Assembly: GCA_003281185.1 (NCBI GenBank)
Contig: QCCS01000006.1
Coordinates: 44,143 to 108,142 of the forward strand
Source: Prochlorococcus sp. AG-347-M15
GTDB taxonomy: Bacteria > Cyanobacteriota > Cyanobacteriia > PCC-6307 > Cyanobiaceae
Reading direction: 5' to 3'
DNA length: 64,000 nucleotides
Made by a program: the position numbers and the translations under genes. Under the pieces are notes generated by a model. The model was given only the letters and a program-made list of their open reading frames with translations, was not told the origin of the DNA and searched no databases. Positions 22,350 to 31,141 of this stretch are shown here, one piece after another; the stretch's first letter is position 1; every line of letters starts with the position of its first letter.

Positions 22350-22502
22350 ATGAAATCATTAATTAATTGGCTTTCAAGAATGTTAGAGAGTATGGCAAAC
22401 GCTTTTATGCATCCTTTAAAGAATGATTTACCTCCATCAATTGGTACACATGCTTATAGCAGTATTCCTATAAAAAGAAAATTGAGAAGAAGGTGGAATT
22501 AG
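22350..22502 (+). CDS. 50-aa basic hypothetical protein
   Basis: Product MKSLINWLSRMLESMANAFM then HPLKNDLPPSIGTHAYSSIP and KRKLRRRWN. Amphipathic N-terminal helix and Arg-rich end. It converges with the desaturase gene, 3 nt apart. No family recognised. Confidence 0.5.
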   Translation: MKSLINWLSRMLESMANAFMHPLKNDLPPSIGTHAYSSIPIKRKLRRRWN

Positions 22503-22505
22503 GTA

Positions 22506-23612
22506 TTAACTTATTGGGATTAATTTTTCTTCTTTATTATCCCAAATAATATATTTAAAGCAGTTTGAAAAATCACTTAATTTTAAGAATTTGGATTGAT
22601 GTAGCAAATGAATATTTGCTTTATGACAAGCTCTTAAGTTGTAATTTGGAATTCTTTCAGAGAGGTGATGGATGCTGTGGAATGATATGTCTGCTAAAAA
22701 CCAATTTAGCCAATTTGGAATGTCTAAGTTGCTACTACCCAAAATCGCTCCATCTACAATATCCCAATTTTTTGTATTTTTAGCATATGCATTTTTATAA
22801 TTATGTTGTACGAAAAAAACACATATTAAAATTGCAGCTGATAGTGTTAATACTAATGAATAAAACGATAAGAAAAAAAATAGGCCAAACCATTTGCACA
22901 TAAATATCCAACCTATTATCACTACTATATTATTTATTATTAATTCAAATAGTTCACTAAAGTTATCCCCATAATCAGAAAAAGGTGGTTTGACTTTTGA
23001 ATTAATAACTAAAAGTTTAGACATTTCTCTGTTTTTTATTTTTATAAAAGTCTCTTTCAAGATATCTTTAGTTAAATTAAAAATAATAATAATCAGTCCT
23101 AATCTGGGTTTTAAAACTAAGTAATAAAAGCCCCCAGGGAAAAGCATTACCCAATTTCGACTTATTTTATAAAGTGTTTGCTCTCTTTTTGAGAGAGAAT
23201 TATAATCTTCAATACTTAAAACATCTACAGGCCCTTTGTAAATTTCCCAATTTCCGTTGTTTCTATGATGAAATGCATGATCAATTGACCATGATTTTTG
23301 AGGAATACCATTTACCAAACCAAGTAAAAGGCCAAAAAAGCGGTTTAATTTACGTTTTGTAAAAAGAGAATTATGTCCACAGTCATGCATTAACGAGAAT
23401 ACTCTAGAAGACAATAGAGTTAGAAGACAAAGGATAGGTATCATTAAGAAACCTTTTATTATTAGCAAAAAAGGGTGATTTATTATTTGATAAACAATTA
23501 ACCAAATAGAGATTATGGGGATTAATGTAGAGATAATTTGATAAAAAGCTCTAAAATTATTTCTTTTTAAGAAAGGCTTAATTAAAAAATCACTTCTTTT
23601 AACTTTAATCAT
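22506..23612 (-). CDS. fatty acid desaturase family protein, second copy
   Basis: 368 aa with His boxes HDCGH (76-80), HAFHH (112-116) and SFHSIHHLSE near residue 318. The sequence differs strongly from the desaturase at 19805, with a longer middle part (ENREMSKLLVINSKVKPPF region) that holds a KxxFSDYGD segment. It is a membrane di-iron desaturase; substrate could be another acyl position or a different lipid. Ends in KLIPIS. Confidence 0.85.
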   Translation of the reverse strand: MIKVKRSDFLIKPFLKRNNFRAFYQIISTLIPIISIWLIVYQIINHPFLLIIKGFLMIPILCLLTLLSSRVFSLMHDCGHNSLFTKRKLNRFFGLLLGLVNGIPQKSWSIDHAFHHRNNGNWEIYKGPVDVLSIEDYNSLSKREQTLYKISRNWVMLFPGGFYYLVLKPRLGLIIIIFNLTKDILKETFIKIKNREMSKLLVINSKVKPPFSDYGDNFSELFELIINNIVVIIGWIFMCKWFGLFFFLSFYSLVLTLSAAILICVFFVQHNYKNAYAKNTKNWDIVDGAILGSSNLDIPNWLNWFLADISFHSIHHLSERIPNYNLRACHKANIHLLHQSKFLKLSDFSNCFKYIIWDNKEEKLIPIS

Positions 23613-23698
23613 ATTCCCCTATTTTAATTTAAATGAGCATAACAAATTTTAAAAATTTCTGATTATAAACTAAAAAAATCATTTTTTTTTATATCTTA

Positions 23699-23854
23699 CT
23701 AAAGAATAAATTCTTTAGACATTGTTCTCAATTGATCTAGATTTAATCTCTTTAAGTAATTCTTAAAATCACAAAGATTCTTTGTTGATTCAGAATCTTT
23801 ACTCTCATAAAGAAGACTAGTAGAAATTAATTCAATAAGATGATCTTTGTCCAT
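23699..23854 (-). CDS. 51-aa helical protein, paralogue of 1925-2080
   Basis: MDKDHLIELISTSLLYESKD ... LNLDQLRTMSKEFIL matches the gene at 1925-2080 in length and in both ends; only the middle has diverged. Soluble. Function unknown. Confidence 0.65.
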   Translation of the reverse strand: MDKDHLIELISTSLLYESKDSESTKNLCDFKNYLKRLNLDQLRTMSKEFIL

Positions 23855-23937
23855 AACCACTTATAGACCATAATTCGTCTTTAAAAAATTATGGTCTTGA
23901 ATTCGAGATCATTATTTCATTTCTATAAAAGTGATTT

Positions 23938-24156
23938 TTATAAATTTTTTAAATCTTGTTCTATTTTTTCTAATCTTTCGTTTAATTCTTTTTGTTCTTT
24001 AATTAAGGCTTTTTTCTTTTCTGCAATCTCTTTGTTTAAAGGGGAATCAAAATATTTTTGATAAGAAACAAAAAAAACTGCTATCGCTACTGTAATACCG
24101 AGAGCACCAACTATTAAAATTGGCGATGAAGGAAAGTCATAAAATGGAATTGACAA
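23938..24156 (-). CDS. 72-aa membrane-anchored coiled-coil protein
   Basis: One N-terminal transmembrane helix (SPILIVGALGITVAIAVFFV) followed by a 35-residue Lys/Glu coiled coil (KEIAEKKKALIKEQKELNER). The layout suggests a cytoplasmic coiled coil tethered to the thylakoid or plasma membrane. Function unknown. Confidence 0.7.
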   Translation of the reverse strand: MSIPFYDFPSSPILIVGALGITVAIAVFFVSYQKYFDSPLNKEIAEKKKALIKEQKELNERLEKIEQDLKNL

Positions 24157-24335
24157 TGTTCTTTAATAAAAATCAATCCTAGCCATCTAATAAATAAAAC
24201 AATGGGTAATAAATACTTATTCTCTAGGAAATTATATAGGCAATTACTTTAGTTATTTTTCAAAAAATAATGTTTATATTCAATTAATTTTCAAATTAAG
24301 TAATTGTACAGGTGTCAAAGCATGAATAACTAATA

Positions 24336-24689
24336 ATGATTAAATTAGTAAAAATTTTTTTCATGAAGAAAATCATTAATAAAAAATATAATAAAAATGA
24401 ACCATGGTTTAAATGGTTAACAAGAGAACTTAATTCTTATGAAGCTTTTCAGGATTTCGACTTAGGAAAGAATCCACGAGATGTTGCAGAGGAATTTATT
24501 TTTAGTAATAGTAATACTATTGAAGAAGTTTTTGAGAATTTTGATGAAGAAGACAAAGATACACTCAATCAGTTTCTTAAATTAACCGAATGCGAGTTGC
24601 ATGTGTTTAGAATTCTTGAAAAACAAATTGAGTTAAGAAACAAGGTAAGATTTGTAGATTTTAAAAAAAAGAAAAAAATAAAGAATTAA
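24336..24689 (+). CDS. hypothetical protein, paralogue of 35134-35400
   Basis: 117 aa, soluble. PWFKWLTRELNSYEAFQDFD, then AEEFIFSNSNTIEEVF and LNQFLKLTECELHVFR match the shorter protein at 35134 (WFSWFYEKWEKNAPGEL, AERFVNENHD, LTEFMKLSESELHILK). The C-terminus is Lys-rich. Internal Met at 24363 may be the true start. Function unknown. Confidence 0.7.
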   Translation: MIKLVKIFFMKKIINKKYNKNEPWFKWLTRELNSYEAFQDFDLGKNPRDVAEEFIFSNSNTIEEVFENFDEEDKDTLNQFLKLTECELHVFRILEKQIELRNKVRFVDFKKKKKIKN

Positions 24690-24692
24690 TTT

Positions 24693-25028
24693 CTATATAA
24701 ATTTATTTTTCCCATTACCAGTCTTTCCAAAGCCTAACCAGATGAACCACAAGATCCATCCTAAGATAGGTATTAAATTAATAAAGATCCATTTCCAATC
24801 TTTCCCAAAATCTCTAATTCGTCTTATATCAATAGCTATTTGAGGAATGATACAAACTATTCCATAAGCATTGAATCCAAAGGTTTTTAAAAATATTGGG
24901 ATAGTTAGGAAAGAAATTATAAGATTCGCTAATTGAACTAACCACCAGTCCGATCGAGATGTGCATCCTTTGAATTCTGTAGCTTTAATCCAAAACTCCT
25001 TATATGCATTTAAAAAGTCATTAAGCAT
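24693..25028 (-). CDS. DUF805 family membrane protein
   Basis: 111 aa. DUF805 signature: AYKEFWIKATEFKGCTSRSD, WWLVQLANLIISFLTIP, IDIRRIRDFGKDWKW and a final helix with GWILWFIWLGFGKTGNGKN. Three to four membrane helices. General role unknown. It converges with 24336-24689, 3 nt apart. Confidence 0.88.
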   Translation of the reverse strand: MLNDFLNAYKEFWIKATEFKGCTSRSDWWLVQLANLIISFLTIPIFLKTFGFNAYGIVCIIPQIAIDIRRIRDFGKDWKWIFINLIPILGWILWFIWLGFGKTGNGKNKFI

Positions 25029-25093
25029 TAATTAAAAAATCAAAGAATTTAACACTATCAATTTTATCTTCAATTTATCAAAATGTTTTTTAT

Positions 25094-25261
25094 TTAATTA
25101 ATAGGATCAAATAAATTCATATCATTTGAATCTTTTTTTGGGATCTCATCTTGATTTGGTAATGAACAGAAGCCATCTTTGCAAATCCTTTTTTCTTTTG
25201 CAATATTTGTAGTCTCCGAAAATATATTTTTGTTATTGTTATTTGAAGATTCTTTCAGCAT
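25094..25261 (-). CDS. 55-aa hydrophilic protein
   Basis: Product MLKESSNNNNKNIFSETTNI then AKEKRICKDGFCSLPNQDEI. CKDGFC is a possible disulfide or metal loop; the rest is low-complexity polar. Function unknown. Confidence 0.5.
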   Translation of the reverse strand: MLKESSNNNNKNIFSETTNIAKEKRICKDGFCSLPNQDEIPKKDSNDMNLFDPIN

Positions 25262-25343
25262 TTATATAAAAAAATTAAATCCAATATTAAATTAATAACT
25301 CAATTTATTTTGATAGGCAATAAATTTAATATTAATTATTTAT

Positions 25344-25439
25344 TTACTTTTTTTGATTTGGTAAGTCTCTCCAAAATAGCGCCATTATATAAATGAATAA
25401 GAAAACAAAAAAAATATAAAGTATAGAATTTAGATGCAT
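25344..25439 (-). CDS. 31-aa membrane micro-protein
   Basis: Product MHLNSILYIFFVFLFIYIMA then LFWRDLPNQKK: one transmembrane helix ending in a short polar tail. Function unknown. Confidence 0.45.
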   Translation of the reverse strand: MHLNSILYIFFVFLFIYIMALFWRDLPNQKK

Positions 25440-25681
25440 GTTTTTTTATAAAAGTAATTACTAAGAGAACTCCTTTAAAAAAAAAGGATATCAATGGATT
25501 GGTATTTTTAATTCAGCAATCCTATAAATTCTAATATTTATTTAAGTATTTTATGATTTTCCCAAATTTTCATTTGGAAAAGTTTTAAATATTCCGAATA
25601 TATCTTTTAGTTACTAAAGCTTATAAACATAAGAATTTAATAAATCCAATGAAAATTTTCTGTTGTTAAATATCTTTTGTG

Positions 25682-25825
25682 TTATTTAGGATATTCCTTA
25701 TTTATTTCTCTTAGAGCTTTTCTACCTTCTTTAAGAGTTCTTAAGACGAGCCAAGACATAGAAAATATAAGAATAAGGGTAAGGGTTATTAGGGAAATGT
25801 GAGTAGTAAAGGTATTATTATTCAA
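25682..25825 (-). CDS. 47-aa membrane micro-protein (TTG start)
   Basis: Product MNNNTFTTHISLITLTLILI, helix continues FSMSWLVLRTL, then a basic helix KEGRKALREINKEYPK. The start codon is inferred (TTG; an internal ATG at FSM is too late). Function unknown. Confidence 0.45.
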   Translation of the reverse strand: MNNNTFTTHISLITLTLILIFSMSWLVLRTLKEGRKALREINKEYPK

Positions 25826-25870
25826 TTTACTGAAATTTCTTCAGAGATTGTAGTTAAAATTCAAAAAATT

Positions 25871-26050
25871 TCAAACGTCAGGTCTAGAGTAAGCAGGTAT
25901 AAGCATTCCGCCATCTTGGTCATCGTTATCATCATCAAACCCACCCCCTAGTAGTAACTCAATAATTACAAGTACAGCTATTGGATAAAGACACCATAAT
26001 ATTGCTGTAAAAGGACTTACTGCGGAAGAGGATGAGTAAAATTCTGTCAT
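25871..26050 (-). CDS. 59-aa membrane protein with Asp-rich segment
   Basis: One transmembrane helix (ILWCLYPIAVLVIIELLL) followed by GGGFDDDNDDQDGGMLIP. The acidic DDxDDQDGG motif recurs in the separate small membrane protein at 27190-27324, suggesting a shared metal- or protein-binding role. Function unknown. Confidence 0.6.
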   Translation of the reverse strand: MTEFYSSSSAVSPFTAILWCLYPIAVLVIIELLLGGGFDDDNDDQDGGMLIPAYSRPDV

Positions 26051-26332
26051 GGCTTGATGTTAATCTAAAGAAACAACAATTGTGGATCCTTTGGACAGTG
26101 TTATTCAATATTTCTATAAATATTTTTGTAAACTTTTCAATGTCGCACGAATAAATCTTTAGTGTTTATTGATATTTTTATTTTTCAATATGAATTTGAA
26201 TAATAATTTTGTAGAACCTAATGAGAAACTTATAATGACATAATGAATCGCGTAATTGTTATTTTTTATACTTAACAATAATTGTACAATTTTGATTCAA
26301 AAACTATTATTTATCTTGATTTTATAAATTCT

Positions 26333-26464
26333 ATGTTTTCTTTTACTTTTGATCCTTTGGCTGCGATATTTGGTATATCGGGCATTGTAGGCTTCTTTTT
26401 CTTTGTTTCTGCTGCTAAGGGAACTTCCAGTATCAATACAAAACCAAAAAAGGAATTAGATTAG
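26333..26464 (+). CDS. 43-aa single-pass membrane protein
   Basis: The ATG gives MFSFTFDPLAAIFGISGIVG, then FFFFVSAAKGTSSINTKPKK. A TTG at 26282 would add 17 residues of lower hydrophobic quality. One helix and a polar tail. Function unknown. Confidence 0.55.
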   Translation: MFSFTFDPLAAIFGISGIVGFFFFVSAAKGTSSINTKPKKELD

Positions 26465-26531
26465 AACTTATTCTGTGAGAAAACTAAATTGAGATTTGAA
26501 ATCTAGTATTTTTAAAAAGTCTTGTTAATTT

Positions 26532-26702
26532 TTACTTATTCCATTGTTTAGAAATAAACCCAAGAAAATCTTTTAGGTCCTCTTCAGGACAATTTGTTTG
26601 TTTTTGCAAATCAATGCAAATTTGCTTAATATTTTCAAAAGCATTTTTTACTATTTCGTTTTTTTCGATAACCTCAAAATATTCTTGATCAGTAAAAGGC
26701 AT
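26532..26702 (-). CDS. 56-aa acidic hypothetical protein
   Basis: Product MPFTDQEYFEVIEKNEIVKN then AFENIKQICIDLQKQTNCPE and EDLKDFLGFISKQWNK, all helical, two cysteines. Soluble. No family recognised. Confidence 0.6.
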   Translation of the reverse strand: MPFTDQEYFEVIEKNEIVKNAFENIKQICIDLQKQTNCPEEDLKDFLGFISKQWNK

Positions 26703-26793
26703 AATATTAGTTTCCTTTTGAAAATTATGTATTAACTATATTTTATCTGCATTCACATAACAATAAAGAAAGAAAAAATCTTTTTTCTTATAT

Positions 26794-27045
26794 CTAGCTG
26801 CCCAATCGATAATGTTTTTTAATATTTTTGATTACTTCCCATTCACAGTAAAGTCCAGCCGGAAACTCAACTAAATCTCCAGCTTTAATGAATAAATGTC
26901 ACCGTTTTTCGTACTTATTCTCGCTTGGCCTTCAATGATTAAGCAAATTTCCTTATCATCATAATTCCATTGAAATTTACTTGGCTCACATGCTCAAATA
27001 GGCCAACTTTTTATTCCATACTGAATTATTGTATTTGCACTACAA
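26794..27045 (-). pseudogene. DUF861-type cupin gene, inactivated
   Basis: Conceptual reading gives ANTIIQYGIKSWPI, an in-frame TGA where cupins of this family have Trp, then ACEPSKFQWNYDDKEICLII, EGQARISTKNGDIYS, a one-base frameshift, and KAGDLVEFPAGLYCEWEVIK ending KKHYRLGS. The motif order matches cupin_3 (DUF861) proteins along the whole fold, so the gene is recent but broken twice. Confidence 0.7.
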
Positions 27046-27189
27046 GGGGAAGTGATTAAAAATAGCAAGAAATGGTTCGGATATAAATTTTTTAATATTT
27101 TACAAAAAAATGAAAATTTATTTTTTAGAATGTGTAACTACCTACTGTCTTTTATTTTTTTTAGTTTAATATAAAAAAAAATTTAATTT

Positions 27190-27324
27190 ATGGATGAGCT
27201 TTCTGTATTGTCAATTTCATTATCAATAGCTTCTCTAGGGATATTTTTTTTATTTTTCGCCTCAAATGATGATGATGATCAAGATGGAGGTAAGTTGATT
27301 AAATCATTAGAAAGAATTAATTAA
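27190..27324 (+). CDS. 44-aa membrane protein with Asp-rich motif
   Basis: Product MDELSVLSISLSIASLGIFF then LFFASNDDDDQDGGKLIKSL. One helix, then the acidic motif shared with 25871-26050. Function unknown. Confidence 0.55.
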   Translation: MDELSVLSISLSIASLGIFFLFFASNDDDDQDGGKLIKSLERIN

Positions 27325-27521
27325 TTTTCAAGTAAATAAAATATTTAATAAAGATTGATAACATATCAAGCCTGCATATAAGCAGCTTAGAAAAATAACA
27401 TAAACCTCCAATGTACCAAGTCTTTTTTTCTTTAGAATTTTCATTGTTCTGAATGTTTATAGGATAATTTTATTTAATCTGATTTCTATTAACATGAGTA
27501 TTTACTACATTGACTCAGAGA

Positions 27522-28394
27522 TTAAAGAATTATTAATGTCAAGCCAAAAAATAAAAAACAAGTAAAAAATATTATTTGTTTGGTAATTTCTCTTTCCTCA
27601 TTCTTAGCAAAAAGTAGAGAAATTACTGGAGATGTGCTTAATAAAGCCCATCCAATTCCTATAGGAAGGGTTTTAAATACAATTTGTTGTAGCAATATTC
27701 CTATATTGGTTCCAAGAAGTATTGAAAGTAAAAATCTTTTTTGTTGTTTCTTTTCTATGTTTTTTAAGAAAAAATTAATCTTAAATCTTTTTAGAGTAAT
27801 CAAAAAAATTATTGCACCTAATAATCTTATCTCAGTTGTAAGGAAAGGAGATAAATTGCTTTGAAGGAAAACCATCCTTGAAAAAAGACCTCCAAGGACA
27901 GCACATAAAACTGATAAAAAAGGAAAAGCAAAAATCTTAAAATTATTTTTTTCTGAGGAAGGCGAATTAGATTCCTTAAAATCGTTACCTTTTTTGAGAA
28001 TTATGAACAGCGAAAGGGATACTATGATTATTCCAACCCATGATTTAGGTGTTAAATTCTCATTAATAAAAATTTCCCCTGACAAAGCAGCCATTAATGG
28101 AGAAAGAGTTTCTACAGATAAAGTTTTTCTTGTGCCAATTGTTTGTAATGACTTTAGGTAGAAAGTATCGCCTAAACCTATACCTATTATTCCACTAATT
28201 AGTAAGATGAATATGTATTTAAATTCAGTTGCAAGGCTAAGATTAATAAAGGCAGGGATAAAAACTAAAAAAGCAATTATATTTTTTATTAAATTAATAT
28301 CTATCGACTTATATTTTTGAGTTTGCGAACGCCAAATAAAGCAGGCGTAGGTCCAAGATATAGCAGCGCCAAAAGCAGAAAGGATTCCAATCAA
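27522..28394 (-). CDS. EamA/DMT superfamily transporter
   Basis: 290 aa, TTG start, about ten hydrophobic helices in two EamA repeats. The first repeat holds FGAAISWTYACFIWRSQTQK and the typical GLGDTFYLKSLQTIGTRKTL loop; the second begins near residue 150 after a hydrophilic linker. DMT exporters move metabolites or amino acids; the substrate is not predictable. Probably transcribed with the small membrane genes 28416-28511 and 28531-28767. Confidence 0.85.
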   Translation of the reverse strand: MIGILSAFGAAISWTYACFIWRSQTQKYKSIDINLIKNIIAFLVFIPAFINLSLATEFKYIFILLISGIIGIGLGDTFYLKSLQTIGTRKTLSVETLSPLMAALSGEIFINENLTPKSWVGIIIVSLSLFIILKKGNDFKESNSPSSEKNNFKIFAFPFLSVLCAVLGGLFSRMVFLQSNLSPFLTTEIRLLGAIIFLITLKRFKINFFLKNIEKKQQKRFLLSILLGTNIGILLQQIVFKTLPIGIGWALLSTSPVISLLFAKNEEREITKQIIFFTCFLFFGLTLIIL

Positions 28395-28415
28395 AACGAA
28401 TAATTTTTAGAAATT

Positions 28416-28511
28416 TTATTTTATAAATTGAGTAAATGCTAAAAAGAATACATAAATAAGGATCAATATACCTGGTAAATACTGAATTAGTGATTTGAAA
28501 TTATTTTTCAT
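28416..28511 (-). CDS. 31-aa membrane micro-protein
   Basis: Product MKNNFKSLIQYLPGILILIY then VFFLAFTQFIK, one helix. It is placed 21 nt before the EamA transporter and 19 nt after 28531-28767, so likely in the same operon. Function unknown. Confidence 0.5.
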   Translation of the reverse strand: MKNNFKSLIQYLPGILILIYVFFLAFTQFIK

Positions 28512-28530
28512 ATTTCTAAAATGATATTTT

Positions 28531-28767
28531 TTAAACAGTTTTTTTGTTACTGGGGTATAAACTTTCTAACTTCTTTCTTCTTTGAACTTTCGCATTAATT
28601 CTTTCTTCTTTTTCTTTTTTCTTGATCTCATCATTTATCTTATTTTGTCTATATCCAAACCAAAGTAGAACCCAAATAACAGAAGTTATTAAAAGAAGAG
28701 CGGTATATTGACCAGTCATAGGAAAACTGGCCTCTGAATATTTAACGTAAGAAAATATTTGACTCAT
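28531..28767 (-). CDS. 78-aa membrane-anchored basic protein
   Basis: One helix (TALLLITSVIWVLLWFGY) followed by a Lys/Glu/Arg coiled-coil tail (NDEIKKKEKEERINAKVQRR). First gene of a likely three-gene unit with the transporter. Function unknown. Confidence 0.65.
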   Translation of the reverse strand: MSQIFSYVKYSEASFPMTGQYTALLLITSVIWVLLWFGYRQNKINDEIKKKEKEERINAKVQRRKKLESLYPSNKKTV

Positions 28768-28954
28768 TTAATTAAGTTAAAGCATAAAAATAACGACTGC
28801 GTTGATTTTCTTAAATATTTAAAAATTAGTGAACTACAGCTATTTATTATGTAATTTTAAAGTTTTTAATTTATTTTTTTTATGGTTTTTGGATTAATTT
28901 TTCTTTGTAACTCCTTGCTATTATCAGATTGAAGCATATTAAATAATAAGTTCT

Positions 28955-30187
28955 TTGGAACCTTTTGATTTAGCAGTTGTTGGAGGCGGTGCAGCCGGTT
29001 TTATGACAGCAATAACTGCTGCTGAAAATGGAGTAAAGAGAATAATAATTCTTGAAGGAACTTCCAAACTTATGGAGAAAGTAAGGATTAGTGGAGGGGG
29101 AAGATGTAACGTCACTAATGCGACATGGATACCGAATGAACTAGTTGATAATTACCCTAGAGGTGGAATTCAGCTCTTGGAATCATTTAATCGTTTTGCT
29201 GCTGGAGATGTGTATGATTGGTTTGAGAAGAAAGGGTTAAAATTAAAAATTGAGGAAGATCTAAGAGTATTCCCAGTTTCCAATTCTTCTTCAGATGTTA
29301 TTGATTGTTTGCGAAAAAGTGCGTTATCAAAAAACGTAGAGATATTAACAAAATTTTTTGTAAAAGAAATTTCAAAAACTCCAGATAATATATTCAATAT
29401 TTTTAGTCTTAAAAAAGCAAAGATAACTTCAAAAAATATTATTCTTGCTACTGGAGGTAATCCAAGCGGATATAAATTAGCTCAAAATCTTGGACATAAT
29501 ATTGTTAAACCTGTGCCATCGCTTTTTACTTTTTCTACAAAAGAACCAAATTTGGATGAATGTAGTGGGGTATCGATAAAGGGTATAGATATAGAAATTA
29601 AATTAAACAATAAGAATTTTCAAAATAGAGGCGATTTACTAATAACTCATTGGGGTTTTAGTGGACCAGCAATATTAAAGCTTTCATCAATTGCAGCAAG
29701 GGAACTTTACAGCCAAAAATATAAATTTAATTTAATCATTAAATGGTCTGCTTTAAGTTATGAGGAGTTAAAAGAAAAAGTTAAATATTTAAGATTAAAT
29801 AAGGGCAAGGTGAATCTTATTAACAGTAGACCTGTTCCACTATTAACAAAAAGATTATGGATTTTTTTATTAAATAAAATAGGTATTGATAAAGAGAAAA
29901 AGTGGGCTGATTTACTAGTGGATGAAAGAGAGAAAATGATAAATATTCTAATGAAGGATAAATATATAATTTCGGGGAAAGGACCATTTGGAGAGGAATT
30001 TGTTACTTCTGGAGGCGTAAAAATTAATGAAGTCAATTTTAAAAGTATGGAGAGCTTAATTTGTCCAGGATTATTTTTTTCTGGAGAAGTTTTAGATGTT
30101 GATGGGATCACAGGTGGATTTAATTTTCAACATTGTTGGACAAGTGGATGGATCGCTGGGATGGCAGTCTCAAAGTTAAAACATTAA
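28955..30187 (+). CDS. HI0933/YhiN-type FAD-dependent oxidoreductase
   Basis: 410 aa, TTG start. N-terminal dinucleotide fold LAVVGGGAAGFMTAITAAEN, the family hallmark KVRISGGGRCNVTNA, ATGGNPSGYKLAQNLGHNIV, GDLLITHWGFSGPAILKLSS and the C-terminal SGEVLDVDGITGGFNFQHCW that binds FAD. Members are soluble flavoproteins of uncertain substrate. Monocistronic. Confidence 0.93.
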   Translation: MEPFDLAVVGGGAAGFMTAITAAENGVKRIIILEGTSKLMEKVRISGGGRCNVTNATWIPNELVDNYPRGGIQLLESFNRFAAGDVYDWFEKKGLKLKIEEDLRVFPVSNSSSDVIDCLRKSALSKNVEILTKFFVKEISKTPDNIFNIFSLKKAKITSKNIILATGGNPSGYKLAQNLGHNIVKPVPSLFTFSTKEPNLDECSGVSIKGIDIEIKLNNKNFQNRGDLLITHWGFSGPAILKLSSIAARELYSQKYKFNLIIKWSALSYEELKEKVKYLRLNKGKVNLINSRPVPLLTKRLWIFLLNKIGIDKEKKWADLLVDEREKMINILMKDKYIISGKGPFGEEFVTSGGVKINEVNFKSMESLICPGLFFSGEVLDVDGITGGFNFQHCWTSGWIAGMAVSKLKH

Positions 30188-30218
30188 GTAACAAATCAAT
30201 AAGTAACAAATCAATAAG
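30186..30218 (+). repeat. 15-bp tandem repeat, two units
   Basis: AAGTAACAAATCAAT repeated twice plus a partial third, starting at the stop codon of the flavoprotein gene. Probably a slippage duplication with no assigned role. Confidence 0.8.
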
Positions 30219-30303
30219 TTTATCTTTTTTTTATTAAGTATTAGAAGGAAAAAGTTTTTTGAAGAAACTTTAATTTTAAAGTTTTAATAATTGGTGAAGA
30301 TTA

Positions 30304-31053
30304 ATGCAGAATCTTGTATCAAAAAAAGAAGAAGAGGAAAAAAGATTAAAAGCTTTAGCAGAATATAGGATTTTGGGAACCAAGCCAGAATCATGTTATG
30401 ACGATATTACAAAAATTGCTGCTGCAACCTGTAATGTGCCTATTTCTTTAATGACTTTGGTAGACAAAGATAAACAATGGTTTAAATCCAAAATAGGACT
30501 TCAAATATCAGAAACCAGAAGGGATTGGTCTTTTTGTACACATGCAATAAAAGAAAATAGTCCATTAATTATTCATGATGCTTTCCAAGATGAAAGATTT
30601 ATAAATAATCCATTGGTAACTGGAGACCCAAAGATTCGTTTTTATGCAGGTTTTCCCCTTAGAAACAGTGATGGCAATAAGCTTGGAACTCTTTGTGTAA
30701 TAGATAGAAAGCCAGGAAATCTAACTACACAACAATTTAATATTATGGAATTATTATCCAAGCAAATAGTTTCATTTTTAGAGCTTAGAAAAAAGTCATT
30801 AAATTTGCTAGATGCATTGTCTAATTTGCATAAACAGGAAGGGATTTTATCTGTATGTTCATATTGCAGAGAAGTGAAAAATAAGGAGGGCGATTGGATG
30901 CATTTAGAAAAATATCTTTCGAAAATTAGTGATATTAGATTCAGTCATGGGGTTTGTGATAATTGTATGGAAAAACACTTCCCAGATGTAATCGAAGTAT
31001 GGAATAAAAAGGATTTTTTTGAAGATGGTCAAAAAAGATTTTTGAAGTCCTAG
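30304..31053 (+). CDS. GAF-domain sensor with C-terminal CxxC module
   Basis: 249 aa. GAF domain at about residues 20-165 (CYDDITKIAAATCNVPISLM, DRDKQWF-like DKDKQWFKSKIGL, FYAGFPLRNSDGNKLGTLCV). The C-terminal part SVCSYCREVKNKEGDWMHLE ... SHGVCDNCMEK matches the small Cys-x2-Cys module often found after sensory domains. No output kinase or cyclase domain, so it may act by binding a partner. Cytoplasmic. Confidence 0.88.
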   Translation: MQNLVSKKEEEEKRLKALAEYRILGTKPESCYDDITKIAAATCNVPISLMTLVDKDKQWFKSKIGLQISETRRDWSFCTHAIKENSPLIIHDAFQDERFINNPLVTGDPKIRFYAGFPLRNSDGNKLGTLCVIDRKPGNLTTQQFNIMELLSKQIVSFLELRKKSLNLLDALSNLHKQEGILSVCSYCREVKNKEGDWMHLEKYLSKISDIRFSHGVCDNCMEKHFPDVIEVWNKKDFFEDGQKRFLKS

Positions 31054-31141
31054 ATTCAATACCCTGCTTTTTATTGTTTAATCTATTTTCTAAACAAATT
31101 CTTTATTTGGTGGCTAGTATTGTATAAATTTTGACTAGAAG

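Noticed and set aside
30186..30218. tandem repeat as CRISPR or VNTR locus
   Set aside because: Only two 15-bp units without spacers; no cas genes in the window.
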